64,000 bases of DNA from Thiothrix subterranea (GTDB lineage Bacteria; Pseudomonadota; Gammaproteobacteria; Thiotrichales; Thiotrichaceae): positions 3,214,001 through 3,278,000 of the forward strand of contig NZ_CP133217.1 in assembly GCF_030930995.1 (NCBI RefSeq). The letters are read 5' to 3'. Below the pieces are notes generated by a model. It had not been told where the DNA came from, made no database searches, and was given only the letters and a program-made list of their open reading frames with translations. Numbering within the stretch: position 1 is the stretch's first letter; each line of letters opens with the position of its first letter. Shown one piece after another: positions 1 through 7,803 of this stretch. Made by a program: the position numbers and the translations under genes.

Positions 1-310
1 CAATAACTTGAGTTCGTTTAGCAAAATCAGCATCTGATCGTCCGCTGGTAGTAACACAAATAATCATATCTTTTCCGTGCGGTAACTTTCGAATACTTGA
101 AATGATTTCTCCGTATTGTTCAGGGTCTGATGTATGCTTACTTTGTTCGTCCCTAGCATGAATGTGTACCATCTGTACGCCAAGTTTAATAGCTTGCTCT
201 ACATCCGAAAGGATTTCATTTGTCGTTAAAGGTATATAAGGGGTCATTTCTTTGGTTGGAATGACTCCAGTACAAGCCAGATTAATAATTAATTCAGATT
301 TTTCTTTCAT
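1..310 (-). CDS. BKACE-family beta-keto acid cleavage enzyme (DUF849), N-terminal part
   Basis: The first 103 residues of a protein whose C-terminus lies left of the window. The N-terminus has the family's opening strand NLACTGVIPTKEMTPYIPLT, followed by a helix and the strand VHIHARDE, whose two histidines correspond to the zinc-binding HxH of the 3-keto-5-aminohexanoate cleavage enzyme/BKACE family. Known members condense a beta-keto acid with acetyl-CoA, giving acetoacetate and an acyl-CoA. It is the last visible gene of the minus-strand acylation operon, 37 bp after the microprotein gene. I infer that it may supply or recycle the acyl group used there; the substrate cannot be read from the sequence. 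Confidence 0.82.
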   Translation of the reverse strand, partial: MKEKSELIINLACTGVIPTKEMTPYIPLTTNEILSDVEQAIKLGVQMVHIHARDEQSKHTSDPEQYGEIISSIRKLPHGKDMIICVTTSGRSDADFAKRTQVI

Positions 311-347
311 AACTTTAAACTTTCCAAAAAAGCTGCTTAAGTAGTGA

Positions 348-497
348 TTAACCTACATCAAGATAATTCATCGGATCAGGATTGCGACCAATTAACACAA
401 TGATGGCAATAAGCGTTAACGTATAAATACTTATTGCCATCAGTAATGCTAATGGCTTAGGCAGATATTTTTCAAGAAATGCGGTAAGAGGCGTCAT
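348..497 (-). CDS. 49-residue single-helix membrane microprotein coupled to MBOAT gene
   Basis: A short ORF whose ATG overlaps the MBOAT stop codon in an ATGA arrangement, which suggests translational coupling. The protein has a short polar N-terminus with two lysines (about 10-14), one hydrophobic helix (about 15-37) and a short tail, RNPDPMNYLDVG, carrying one tyrosine near the C-terminus. Size, topology, position beside an MBOAT gene and a C-terminal tyrosine recall DltX, the small protein of D-alanylation operons that works with DltB. There is no long sequence identity I can point to, so the assignment rests on context. It could also be an unrelated small membrane subunit. Confidence 0.7.
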   Translation of the reverse strand: MTPLTAFLEKYLPKPLALLMAISIYTLTLIAIIVLIGRNPDPMNYLDVG

Positions 498-1594
498 AAT
501 GGTAAACCTAAAATTTTAGCGATCACTGGGTTGGCAAGGGATAACCACCCTAATACATAAAAAGGCGACAGTTTGGCTAATTTGGTTGCATTTTTATGTA
601 TTTTTGGATTTTTATTGAGCATATTCTTCACTAACCTTGTTAAGATAATTCCAATAACTTGCCACAAAGCCCATAATACGTAATAAACTGATGACTCATG
701 CCATAGACCAATGACCAACATAGCAGCAATTAATCCGATGACTGGGGAGCGAGTTAATGCAGTAATAGGCTGAAACACATAGTCTCTGACCCATTGAGAA
801 AGCGTGATATGCCAGCGCAGCCAGAAATCAATGAGATCCTTTGCTAACCAAGGACGATTGAAATTTTCCTCAAGACGTAGCCCCATCATCAAAGACAAAC
901 CAAGCGCAATGCTGCTATAACCAGAAAATACGAAATATAACTCAATCCAATCTATGATTGAATAAATCCAGACCACAAAGAAATTTTGGGTTTGAAAAAT
1001 ACCTGCCGATATATTTGCTTCAACTTGATTAATTAACCAACCACCTAGAATAACTACTTGAGCAATGCCAAATAGTAAACGCTCCGCACCAGTGAAAAAT
1101 TCACTTGCATCCCATCGACGCCTTGCAATTTGTCGCTCAAAAATTTGAAACCGATTAATAGGCCCTGCCATTAAAGTAGGTAAGAAGAATTGATAGCGTA
1201 AATTATTAATTACACCAAGGCGAATAATTTTCCCCATCCACCAATCAAATAAAATATGTAAGTTGCGAAGTGTAAAATAAGCCCCACCAACCCATAAAAA
1301 TTGGGGAAGTTCTCGAAAAAATAGCAATGATATGGTTAACAAACTAGCGCCACATAACATCAAATAACTTTTACCACCCCAACGATCTCCTACAAACATA
1401 ATTATGGCAACGAGTAGGCTACTACTAATCAACCAAACGGCCGAAAGGGGTGATACACTAATTATACAAAGTAGGCTCCATACGGCTAAGATTTCCCATA
1501 TATTTCGTTTAATTAACCAAGAAAACAAAACAGCAAAAAGACTGCAAAAAATCAGGAAAAGTGCTTCTGGATTCATTTTTGTGTATTCCACCAA
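494..1594 (-). CDS. MBOAT-family membrane O-acyltransferase (DltB/AlgI-like)
   Basis: A 366-residue polytopic membrane protein. The central part carries the MBOAT signature region: FFLPTLMAGPINRF (about 136-149), FSGYSSIALGLSLMMG and FNRPWLAKDLIDFWLRWHITLS, then GLWHESSVYYVLWALWQ with the conserved active-site histidine in GLWHE. The family moves acyl groups from a carrier thioester across the membrane to cell-envelope polymers. Its 5' end overlaps the SGNH gene by 22 bp and its stop overlaps the microprotein start. The neighbours (adenylation-carrier fusion and SGNH protein) indicate a Dlt-like modification system rather than alginate acetylation, because no alginate genes are present. The envelope polymer acylated is unknown. 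Confidence 0.9.
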   Translation of the reverse strand: MVEYTKMNPEALFLIFCSLFAVLFSWLIKRNIWEILAVWSLLCIISVSPLSAVWLISSSLLVAIIMFVGDRWGGKSYLMLCGASLLTISLLFFRELPQFLWVGGAYFTLRNLHILFDWWMGKIIRLGVINNLRYQFFLPTLMAGPINRFQIFERQIARRRWDASEFFTGAERLLFGIAQVVILGGWLINQVEANISAGIFQTQNFFVVWIYSIIDWIELYFVFSGYSSIALGLSLMMGLRLEENFNRPWLAKDLIDFWLRWHITLSQWVRDYVFQPITALTRSPVIGLIAAMLVIGLWHESSVYYVLWALWQVIGIILTRLVKNMLNKNPKIHKNATKLAKLSPFYVLGWLSLANPVIAKILGLPL

Positions 1595-2210
1595 ACTTTC
1601 AATTCTTGCAAAAATCTTTGCCGCCCTGTGCTATTCATATGAGCACTATCCCAGAAGTTTTCATTTTCCCAAAAACTATCAGGCTGAAATAATGGAAGGT
1701 TAAGTTGTTTAGCTAAATTTTGATGAAATGACCCCAGATTTTTTGTTGCCACATCTCCTATAAACTGAGCACTCCACATTGAACGTGGTGGAGCAATTAA
1801 AATTACTTTGACACCTTTTCTTTTTAAAGAATTAATCAACTTATATAATTCTTCGGAATGCTTAGGCAGTCGTAAATACAAAGGGTATTTTTTTGCCTCG
1901 TTTAAATTAACGTGGAATGTATTAGCCAATCTACTAGCATCATCCGCTGTCATGACCTCATGCGAAGAACCGCGCCCTAGTAGCTTATTGAGTTTCAAAG
2001 CCAAGTCCTGACTTTTCTGTTTCATTAATAATGCGATGGATAATGAAGAAAATTGGTTTGAGTTATCTTTCTTATCTGCAAAATCAAAAACAAATGGATT
2101 TGTTTCAAAAAATACAAACTTCACATCTTGGTGCAAAAGTTTCTCCAGTAAACGCAATATTTGCTCTTCACTGATGCTGGAAACTGCCAAGCGCACATGA
2201 GGTCTCCCAT
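1573..2210 (-). pseudogene. SGNH hydrolase-like protein, C-terminal piece (split by tandem IS)
   Basis: The 3' part of a gene whose 5' part is at 5077-5301. Joining the halves across one copy of the 11-bp target duplication (2200-2210) gives an uninterrupted frame reading GRPH-VRLAVSS, so the ancestral protein was about 283 residues. This piece ends in WDSAHMNSTG, the D-x-x-H block of SGNH esterases, preceded by a strand VKVILIAPPRSMW. In operons of this kind the SGNH protein (DltD or AlgJ/X-like) works with the MBOAT protein outside the membrane. A downstream GTG at 2196 could start a truncated product, but it would lack the membrane anchor and the catalytic serine. Confidence 0.8.
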
Positions 2211-3639
2211 TATACGCGCCAACTTAAGCCCCTAACCCCTTGTTTCCTCTTGAAAACAAGATATGGCAACTCCATGTAGGATACTTTTACCGACCAAAGT
2301 GAAAGTCCCCATGAAGTTGCCACCATTATTAGATACCCGTTTTGTCCAATTCCTGCAAGTGCTGCCTGCCGATTATCACGAACAAGCGTATGCCTTCAAA
2401 GCCTTCGCCCGTCCCCGCAAGATCAAAAGCCCGCTGCAATTGCTCCAGTTAGTGCTGGCGTACTGCGGCTTGGACTTGTCGCTACGCAGTTGCGCCGGGG
2501 AGGTTGCCCAGAGGCAGGGCTATCTCAGTGATACAGCCGTAAAAAAAGACTGGAGGCTTGTGTTCCGTGGGTAAAATCCCTGCTGGCAGGCGTATTTGGG
2601 CTAAGCGAGATTGTCGATAGCGGCAAACTACGTTTCATCGCCATTGATGGCTCGACCGTGCAAGAACCGGCAGCCACTGCCACGACGTACCGCCTGCATA
2701 TCGCCATTGATTTGATCAACCTCAGCCTGCATCAAGTGGAAGTCACCACCGATAAAGAAGGCGAAAACCTCGACCATTACACGCTGGCAGCAGGCGATGT
2801 GGTGCTGATTGACCGGGGTTATAACCAACCCAAAACGCTTGTCCCTTTTATCGACCGGGGCGGTGACGTGGTATTACGCTACAACGCCCATAGCATGAAT
2901 CTGTATGAGGATGACGAAGGGGATGATACCGGACGCCTAGTCAAAATCGACTGGTACACGCGCTTACGTAAGCTGGGTAAACGCCCCAGTTGTGTGCCGG
3001 TTTGGTTATGTCATGGCAACAAACGCATCCAGGGCTACCTTCACGCGATCCCCTTACCCGAAGAAAAAGCCGCACAAGCGCGGCGCAAAGCCAAACAACG
3101 CGCCAAAGACAAGGGACGCAACCCCAGCACGGAAGCCCTTTGCCTGAGCGAATGGGTACTGATTTTCACGTCATTACCGCCTGAAGTCCTGTGTACCACC
3201 ACCGCATCCGCACTCTACCGTGTCCGCTGGCAGGTTGAATTGGTGATCAAACGTCTCAAAAGTTTGCTGAATGTCGATGAGCTACGGGCGCACAAAGGCT
3301 CAAAACTGGCTGAACTGTATCTACACGGCAAATTATTGTACGCCGCCGTGCTGGAAAAGATGACGCAAAGTCGCTTTGCCAATGCCAAACGTAAACTCGA
3401 TAACCCCCGCCGACTCACCGATTGGCGACTTTGGAAAACCGTCGCGGATGACCTCAACGCGGGCATCAAAGCCTGTTTCCCTGTTGATGCCCGCTTTGAG
3501 GATGACAACATCAAGAGTTTGAGCGAACGCCCCAGAAAGCGGACGTTGCAATGTTTGCCTAGCCCCATTCTTGCTCTGTTGAACCAATGCCGAGAAATGG
3601 CGTTGAGCCGTGTTTAATCAAGGGATAGAGGCTTAAGTT
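2211..3639 (+). mobile_element. IS4-family insertion sequence, copy A (left half of tandem dimer)
   Basis: The left end reads TATACGCGCCAACTTAAG; other copies begin CATACGCGCC. The right end stops at GGCTTAAGTT and lacks the terminal GGCGCGTATG, abutting the left end of copy B directly. The dimer A+B is flanked by one 11-bp duplication, AGGTCTCCCAT (2200-2210 and 5077-5087), so the pair behaves as one insertion. Full-length copies in this window are about 1,437-1,441 bp. The copy interrupts the SGNH gene of the acylation operon in the opposite orientation. Confidence 0.92.
2263..3617 (+). CDS. IS4-family transposase, copy A, two frames joined by -1 frameshift
   Basis: The first frame (103 residues) ends at 2574 and the second (open from before 2658) ends at 3617. 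A run of seven A (about 2541-2547, read GTA AAA AAA GAC) lets a -1 slip continue as KKRLEACVPWVKSLL, giving about 451 residues. The second part carries the DDE_Tnp_1 catalytic core: IAIDGST (first D), LIDRGYNQ (second D) and YRVRWQVELVIKRLK, an exact Y-2-R-3-E-6-K signature of the IS4 family. The same A7 and the same two frames recur in the other copies, which favours programmed frameshifting over decay. Start choice: ATG at 2263, but a start further in cannot be excluded. Confidence 0.85.
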
Positions 3640-5076
3640 ATACGCGCCAACTTAAGCCCCTAACCCTTGTTTCCTCTCGAAACAAGATATGGCAACTCCA
3701 TGTAGGATACTTTTACCGACCAAAGTGAAAGTTCCCATGAAGTTGCCACCATTATTAGATACCCGTTTTGCCCAATTCCTGCAAGTGTTACCTGCCGATT
3801 ATCACGAACAAGCGTATGCCTTCAAAGCCTTCGCCCGTCCCCGCAAGATCAAAAGCCCGCTGCAATTGCTCCAGTTAGTGCTGGCGTACTGCGGCTTGGA
3901 CTTGTCGCTACGCAGTTGCGCCGGGGAGGTTGCCCAGAGGCAGGGCTATCTCAGTGATACAGCCGTAAAAAAAGACTGGAGGCTTGTGTTCCGTGGGTAA
4001 AATCCCTGCTGGCAGGCGTATTTGGGCTAAGCGAGATTGTCGATAGCGGCAAACTCCGCTTCATTGTCATTGACGGTTCGACCGTGCAAGAACCGGGTGC
4101 GACAGCCACGACGTACCGCCTGCATATCGCCATTGATTTGATCAACCTCAGCCTGCATCAAGTGGAAGTCACTACCGATAAAGAAGGCGAAAACCTCGAC
4201 CATTACACGCTGGCAGCAGGCGATGTGGTGCTGATTGACCGGGGTTATAACCAACCCAAAACGCTTGTCCCTTTCATCGACCGAGGCGGTGATGTGGTAT
4301 TACGCTACAACGTCCACAGCATGAACCTGTATGAAGATGGCGAAGGAGATGATGCCGGACGCCTAGTCAAAATCGACTGGTACACGCGCTTACGCAAGCT
4401 GGGCAAACGCCCCAGTTGTGTGCCGGTTTGGTTATGTCATGGCAACAAACGCATCCAGGGCTACCTTCACGCGATCCCCTTACCCGAAGAAAAAGCCGCA
4501 CAAGCGCGGCGCAAAGCCAAACAACGCGCCAAAGACAAGGGACGCAACCCCAGCACGGAAGCCCTTTGCCTGAGCGAATGGGTACTGATTTTCACGTCAT
4601 TACCGCCTGAAGTCCTGTGTACCACCACCGCATCCGCACTCTACCGTGTCCGCTGGCAGGTTGAATTGGTGATCAAACGTCTCAAAAGTTTGCTGAATGT
4701 CGATGAGCTACGGGCGCACAAAGGCTCAAAACTGGCTGAACTGTATCTACACGGCAAATTATTGTACGCCGCCGTGCTGGAAAAGATGACGCAAAGTCGC
4801 TTTGCCAATGCCAAACGTAAACTCGATAACCCCCGCCGACTCACCGATTGGCGACTTTGGAAAACCGTCGCGGATGACCTCAACGCGGGCATCAAAGCCT
4901 GTTTCCCTGTTGATGCCCGCTTTGAGGATGACAACATCAAGAGTTTGAGCGAACGCCCCAGAAAGCGGACGTTGCAATGTTTGCCTAGCCCCATTCTTGC
5001 TCTGTTGAACCAATGCCGAGAAATGGCGTTGAGCCGTGTTTAATCAAGGGGATAGGGGCTTAAGTTGGCGCGTATG
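3640..5076 (+). mobile_element. IS4-family insertion sequence, copy B (right half of tandem dimer)
   Basis: Begins ATACGCGCCAACTTAAGCCC directly after copy A and ends GGGGCTTAAGTTGGCGCGTATG, the complete right inverted repeat. Length is about 1,437 bp. The target duplication AGGTCTCCCAT follows at 5077-5087. It differs from copy A by scattered substitutions, for example around 4080-4100, so the dimer was not made by a very recent exact tandem duplication. Confidence 0.92.
3689..5043 (+). CDS. IS4-family transposase, copy B, two frames joined by -1 frameshift
   Basis: Same architecture as copy A: a 103-residue first frame (3689-4000) and a second frame to 5043, linked by the A7 run near 3967-3973. 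The catalytic aspartates in VIDGST and LIDRGYNQ and the Y-R-E-K signature are intact. Together with copy A this is one of only two copies in the window with no further disabling mutation, so A and B are the likely sources of active transposase. Confidence 0.86.
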
Positions 5077-5301
5077 AGGTCTCCCATCTCCCAATATTCC
5101 CCCATTGTCTCCAGAACCTAGTCCCGGTACCGCGTAACGCATCAGAGAAGATCCAATCACAACGATCGGCGCTTTTGGTATCGCTTGCTCTGTTGGGTCA
5201 ATAATATTATTGGGTAACGGATACAAAGCCACCACCAATATAAAAATACCGGATAAAGCAATAGAAACAAGCCAGATTGCTAACAAACTAGATATTCTCA
5301 T
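5077..5301 (-). pseudogene. SGNH hydrolase-like protein, N-terminal piece (split by tandem IS)
   Basis: The 5' part of the gene continued at 1573-2210. It encodes a membrane anchor (about residues 5-27, LLAIWLVSIALSGIFILVVA) followed by IVVIGSSLMRYAVP, where GSS is block I of the SGNH fold with the catalytic serine. The start ATG overlaps the stop of the adenylation-carrier gene in an ATGA arrangement. Reading on into the IS adds a short foreign tail ending at 5044. Because the anchor and the serine are separated from the D-x-x-H block, no functional SGNH protein is expected unless the IS pair excises precisely. Confidence 0.8.
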
Positions 5302-7109
5302 TTCAACAAATCTTTGACCGTTGTTACCAATTCACCAAGGTTACGAATACTTGCAGCTTTTGCCACCGGAATTCTGATCGAGAAATGACTTTCCATAGCA
5401 ATAATAAGCGCAATTTGGGAAAAACTATCCCAGCTTCGAACAGAAGCAGGGCTTGAATCTGGCTGAAGTAACTGAGGGTCTATGTGTAAGACCTGTGCTG
5501 TAATCTGATAAACCTCTCCAGAAACATCACGAGAATTTCTTTCTTGTGTGTATTCTTTTTTACGACTAAGTATCATCAAAAGCTCTTCTCTCAGCTCTTT
5601 TAATTTAGGTTTACCCGCATCCCCTCGCGGTATAGAAGCCAAAGAAATAATTCTTTTAGGTACTTTAAGTGCTTCAAGGTTAGAACGCGCATATTCTAAT
5701 AAAGTATCTTCATCAGTTCTCTCGTCTGACAATACAACCGCCGTCACAGGAACTTCATCAAAGTTAGGGTCTGGCATTGAAACAGTAACTGCCTCAATTA
5801 CTGATGGGTGTGTCAATAGGACTTCATCAATTTCCTCAGGGCGGATCAAAAAACCACCTGACATAATAATTGTTTTCAAGCGACCTAATATTTTATAAGA
5901 ACCATCCGAACAAGATTGCACCAGATCCCCTGTTCTCATCCAGCCATCTTGTGTGAACGTTTCTGTTGTACGCTTAGAATTTTTCCAATAACCTAAGAAA
6001 ATATTATCACCGTGTAGTTGCAACTCACCGATTTCAGAATCCACATCGTCGGTATTTCTAATGCGTGCTTCACAATCGACCGGCTTTCCAATGCTACCAA
6101 AACCACCCATTTCTGAATGAAAATCTCCAGAATAAAGAGCAGAGGTAACAGTTTCTGTTAGACCGTATTGATTGGAAATGCTTTTACCAAATCGATTTTG
6201 TAAACGCCCCCACAGCTCTTGCTCAAGTTTTGCAGCGACTGAGATTAAATGAAGGCATTCACTGGAGTCAAAGTAATCATCATGATTCGCATATTGATCG
6301 ATAAATGACCATATCGTGGGTGCGGTAATAAAATGAGTAGCTTTTTCTTGGCGCACTCGATTTAACCAGTTCTCAAGGTTACTGATTTTAAATCCACCTG
6401 ATCGAATCAAGGTTGCTGCATTAGCCATAGCCAGTAAAATTCCTTGTACTAGGCCGTCAGCATGAGCTAGAGCCATATCATTAAATAGTCGTGCATTTGA
6501 ATTACAACCAAATAATCGCGATATGGTTTGCAAATTAGCAATAATATTTTTTCGGGAAATCATTACTCCACTGGGTGCTTGTGTAGTGCCTGATGTAAAC
6601 AATATATAAGCTAAATCATCATTTACTTCTGGCAAATGAGGCTCTCGTATCGCAGTCGGCAAATCCAAACCACAATGATGCATTGCGCTACGTTTATGGC
6701 TAAAGCTGAATAATTTTTTGCGGGGATAACTATTAGAATCGTGAATTACAATACGAGCAGGGATTTGTTTTATCCAATCTTCGTCTAAGCGACTATCATC
6801 AATGATAACAAGAGCGGGTTCTGTAGAGTTGACAATTGAAGCAACGCGCCGATGAGGAGTATCAGGTGTTAACATAATAGGGACTACACCATCTAATAGA
6901 GAGGCGATAAACCCGACAATAGCAGCCCCTTCATTGTGAGTAAGAATGATAACTCTACTAGACGGCAAAATATTATATTCATCAAATAGCGTTACTAAGC
7001 GATTAATAAGCTCAATAAGATCACCATAATTTAAACGATACTCAAGCATTGTCAAAAAATCGTTATTTTTGAATTTTTTAAGGTTTCTCCAAATAGAGTG
7101 AAAATCCAT
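5298..7109 (-). CDS. Acyl-adenylating enzyme fused to C-terminal carrier protein (DltA+DltC-like)
   Basis: A 603-residue two-domain protein. Residues 1-515 are an ANL-superfamily adenylation domain: YILFTSGTTQAPSGVM (phosphate-binding loop), NQYGLTETV, GWMRTGDL, LGRLKTIIMSGGFLIRPEEI, and a final GDAGKPKLKELR with the catalytic lysine. Residues 530-603 form an acyl-carrier domain with SVRSWDSFSQIAL; the serine in DSF is the expected phosphopantetheine site, although the usual DSL is DSF here. It should activate a carboxylic acid with ATP and load it on its own carrier, the cytoplasmic half of a Dlt-like system. The substrate cannot be predicted. It overlaps the SGNH gene by 4 bp and follows the acyltransferase gene by 6 bp. 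Confidence 0.9.
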   Translation of the reverse strand: MDFHSIWRNLKKFKNNDFLTMLEYRLNYGDLIELINRLVTLFDEYNILPSSRVIILTHNEGAAIVGFIASLLDGVVPIMLTPDTPHRRVASIVNSTEPALVIIDDSRLDEDWIKQIPARIVIHDSNSYPRKKLFSFSHKRSAMHHCGLDLPTAIREPHLPEVNDDLAYILFTSGTTQAPSGVMISRKNIIANLQTISRLFGCNSNARLFNDMALAHADGLVQGILLAMANAATLIRSGGFKISNLENWLNRVRQEKATHFITAPTIWSFIDQYANHDDYFDSSECLHLISVAAKLEQELWGRLQNRFGKSISNQYGLTETVTSALYSGDFHSEMGGFGSIGKPVDCEARIRNTDDVDSEIGELQLHGDNIFLGYWKNSKRTTETFTQDGWMRTGDLVQSCSDGSYKILGRLKTIIMSGGFLIRPEEIDEVLLTHPSVIEAVTVSMPDPNFDEVPVTAVVLSDERTDEDTLLEYARSNLEALKVPKRIISLASIPRGDAGKPKLKELREELLMILSRKKEYTQERNSRDVSGEVYQITAQVLHIDPQLLQPDSSPASVRSWDSFSQIALIIAMESHFSIRIPVAKAASIRNLGELVTTVKDLLK

Positions 7110-7115
7110 CGAGTT

Positions 7116-7781
7116 CTACTCCTCATCTTCTACATACAGACTTGATTTTGCGGGATTATAAGAACGCTCTTGAGCAGGATTCCCTACTACTAACACCCCA
7201 TCAGAAACATCCTTACGAACTACTGAACCAGCGGCTATCAGTGCATTTTCACCAATACGAATATTAGGGAGTATGGTTGCCCCTGCCCCAATCATAGTGC
7301 CAGTACCTACACGTATGTTCCCAGCCAGTGTTGCTCCGGGTCCAATACTTACATAATCACCTAATACAGTGTGGTGTCCCAAAGATACTGCGCGATTAAC
7401 CAATACACCATTACCGATCATGGAGACTGCCCCGACGACAACGCCTGCATTAATAAAGCTTCCCTCACCGATACGTACAGACCGTGCCAGTATCGCGCTT
7501 GGATCAATTAATGGGTCATCCAAAACAAAACCTAACTGTTGTGCCTGAGCAATCAACGCTGCTCGGCGGGATGGAGTAAAAGCACAAGCAATGAATCTTT
7601 TACCTATGATAGAAGGAGGGAGTTCATTAATATTAACAACGCGGGATTGATCAACTAATCGAGGTGAACCATTCACGCTGACTGCCATTTCTATCTTAAG
7701 CCCTAGTCGATGACAGGTTTCCTCATACTCTACAACCAGCGGAGATCTCACGCCAAACAAAATCATTTTTGACAAACCCAC
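7116..7781 (-). CDS. PglD/NeuD-family hexapeptide acyltransferase
   Basis: A 221-residue protein. Residues 1-80 form a small Rossmann-like domain (MILFGVRSPLVVEYEE, then PSIIGKRFIACAF), and residues 90-205 form a left-handed beta-helix of hexapeptide repeats (RIGEGSFINAGVVVGAVSMI, GNIRVGTGTMIGAGATIL). The conserved LGHHTVLGD supplies the catalytic histidine of this family. Relatives acetylate amino or hydroxyl groups of sugars using acetyl-CoA. It is the first gene of the acylation operon, 22 bp after uvrA. The first start is GTG at 7781; an ATG at 7766 (MILFG) fits the family's usual N-terminus and may be the real start, since neither has a clear ribosome site. Confidence 0.86.
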   Translation of the reverse strand: MGLSKMILFGVRSPLVVEYEETCHRLGLKIEMAVSVNGSPRLVDQSRVVNINELPPSIIGKRFIACAFTPSRRAALIAQAQQLGFVLDDPLIDPSAILARSVRIGEGSFINAGVVVGAVSMIGNGVLVNRAVSLGHHTVLGDYVSIGPGATLAGNIRVGTGTMIGAGATILPNIRIGENALIAAGSVVRKDVSDGVLVVGNPAQERSYNPAKSSLYVEDEE

Positions 7782-7803
7782 TTAATAAATTTCCGGGGCT
7801 TTA

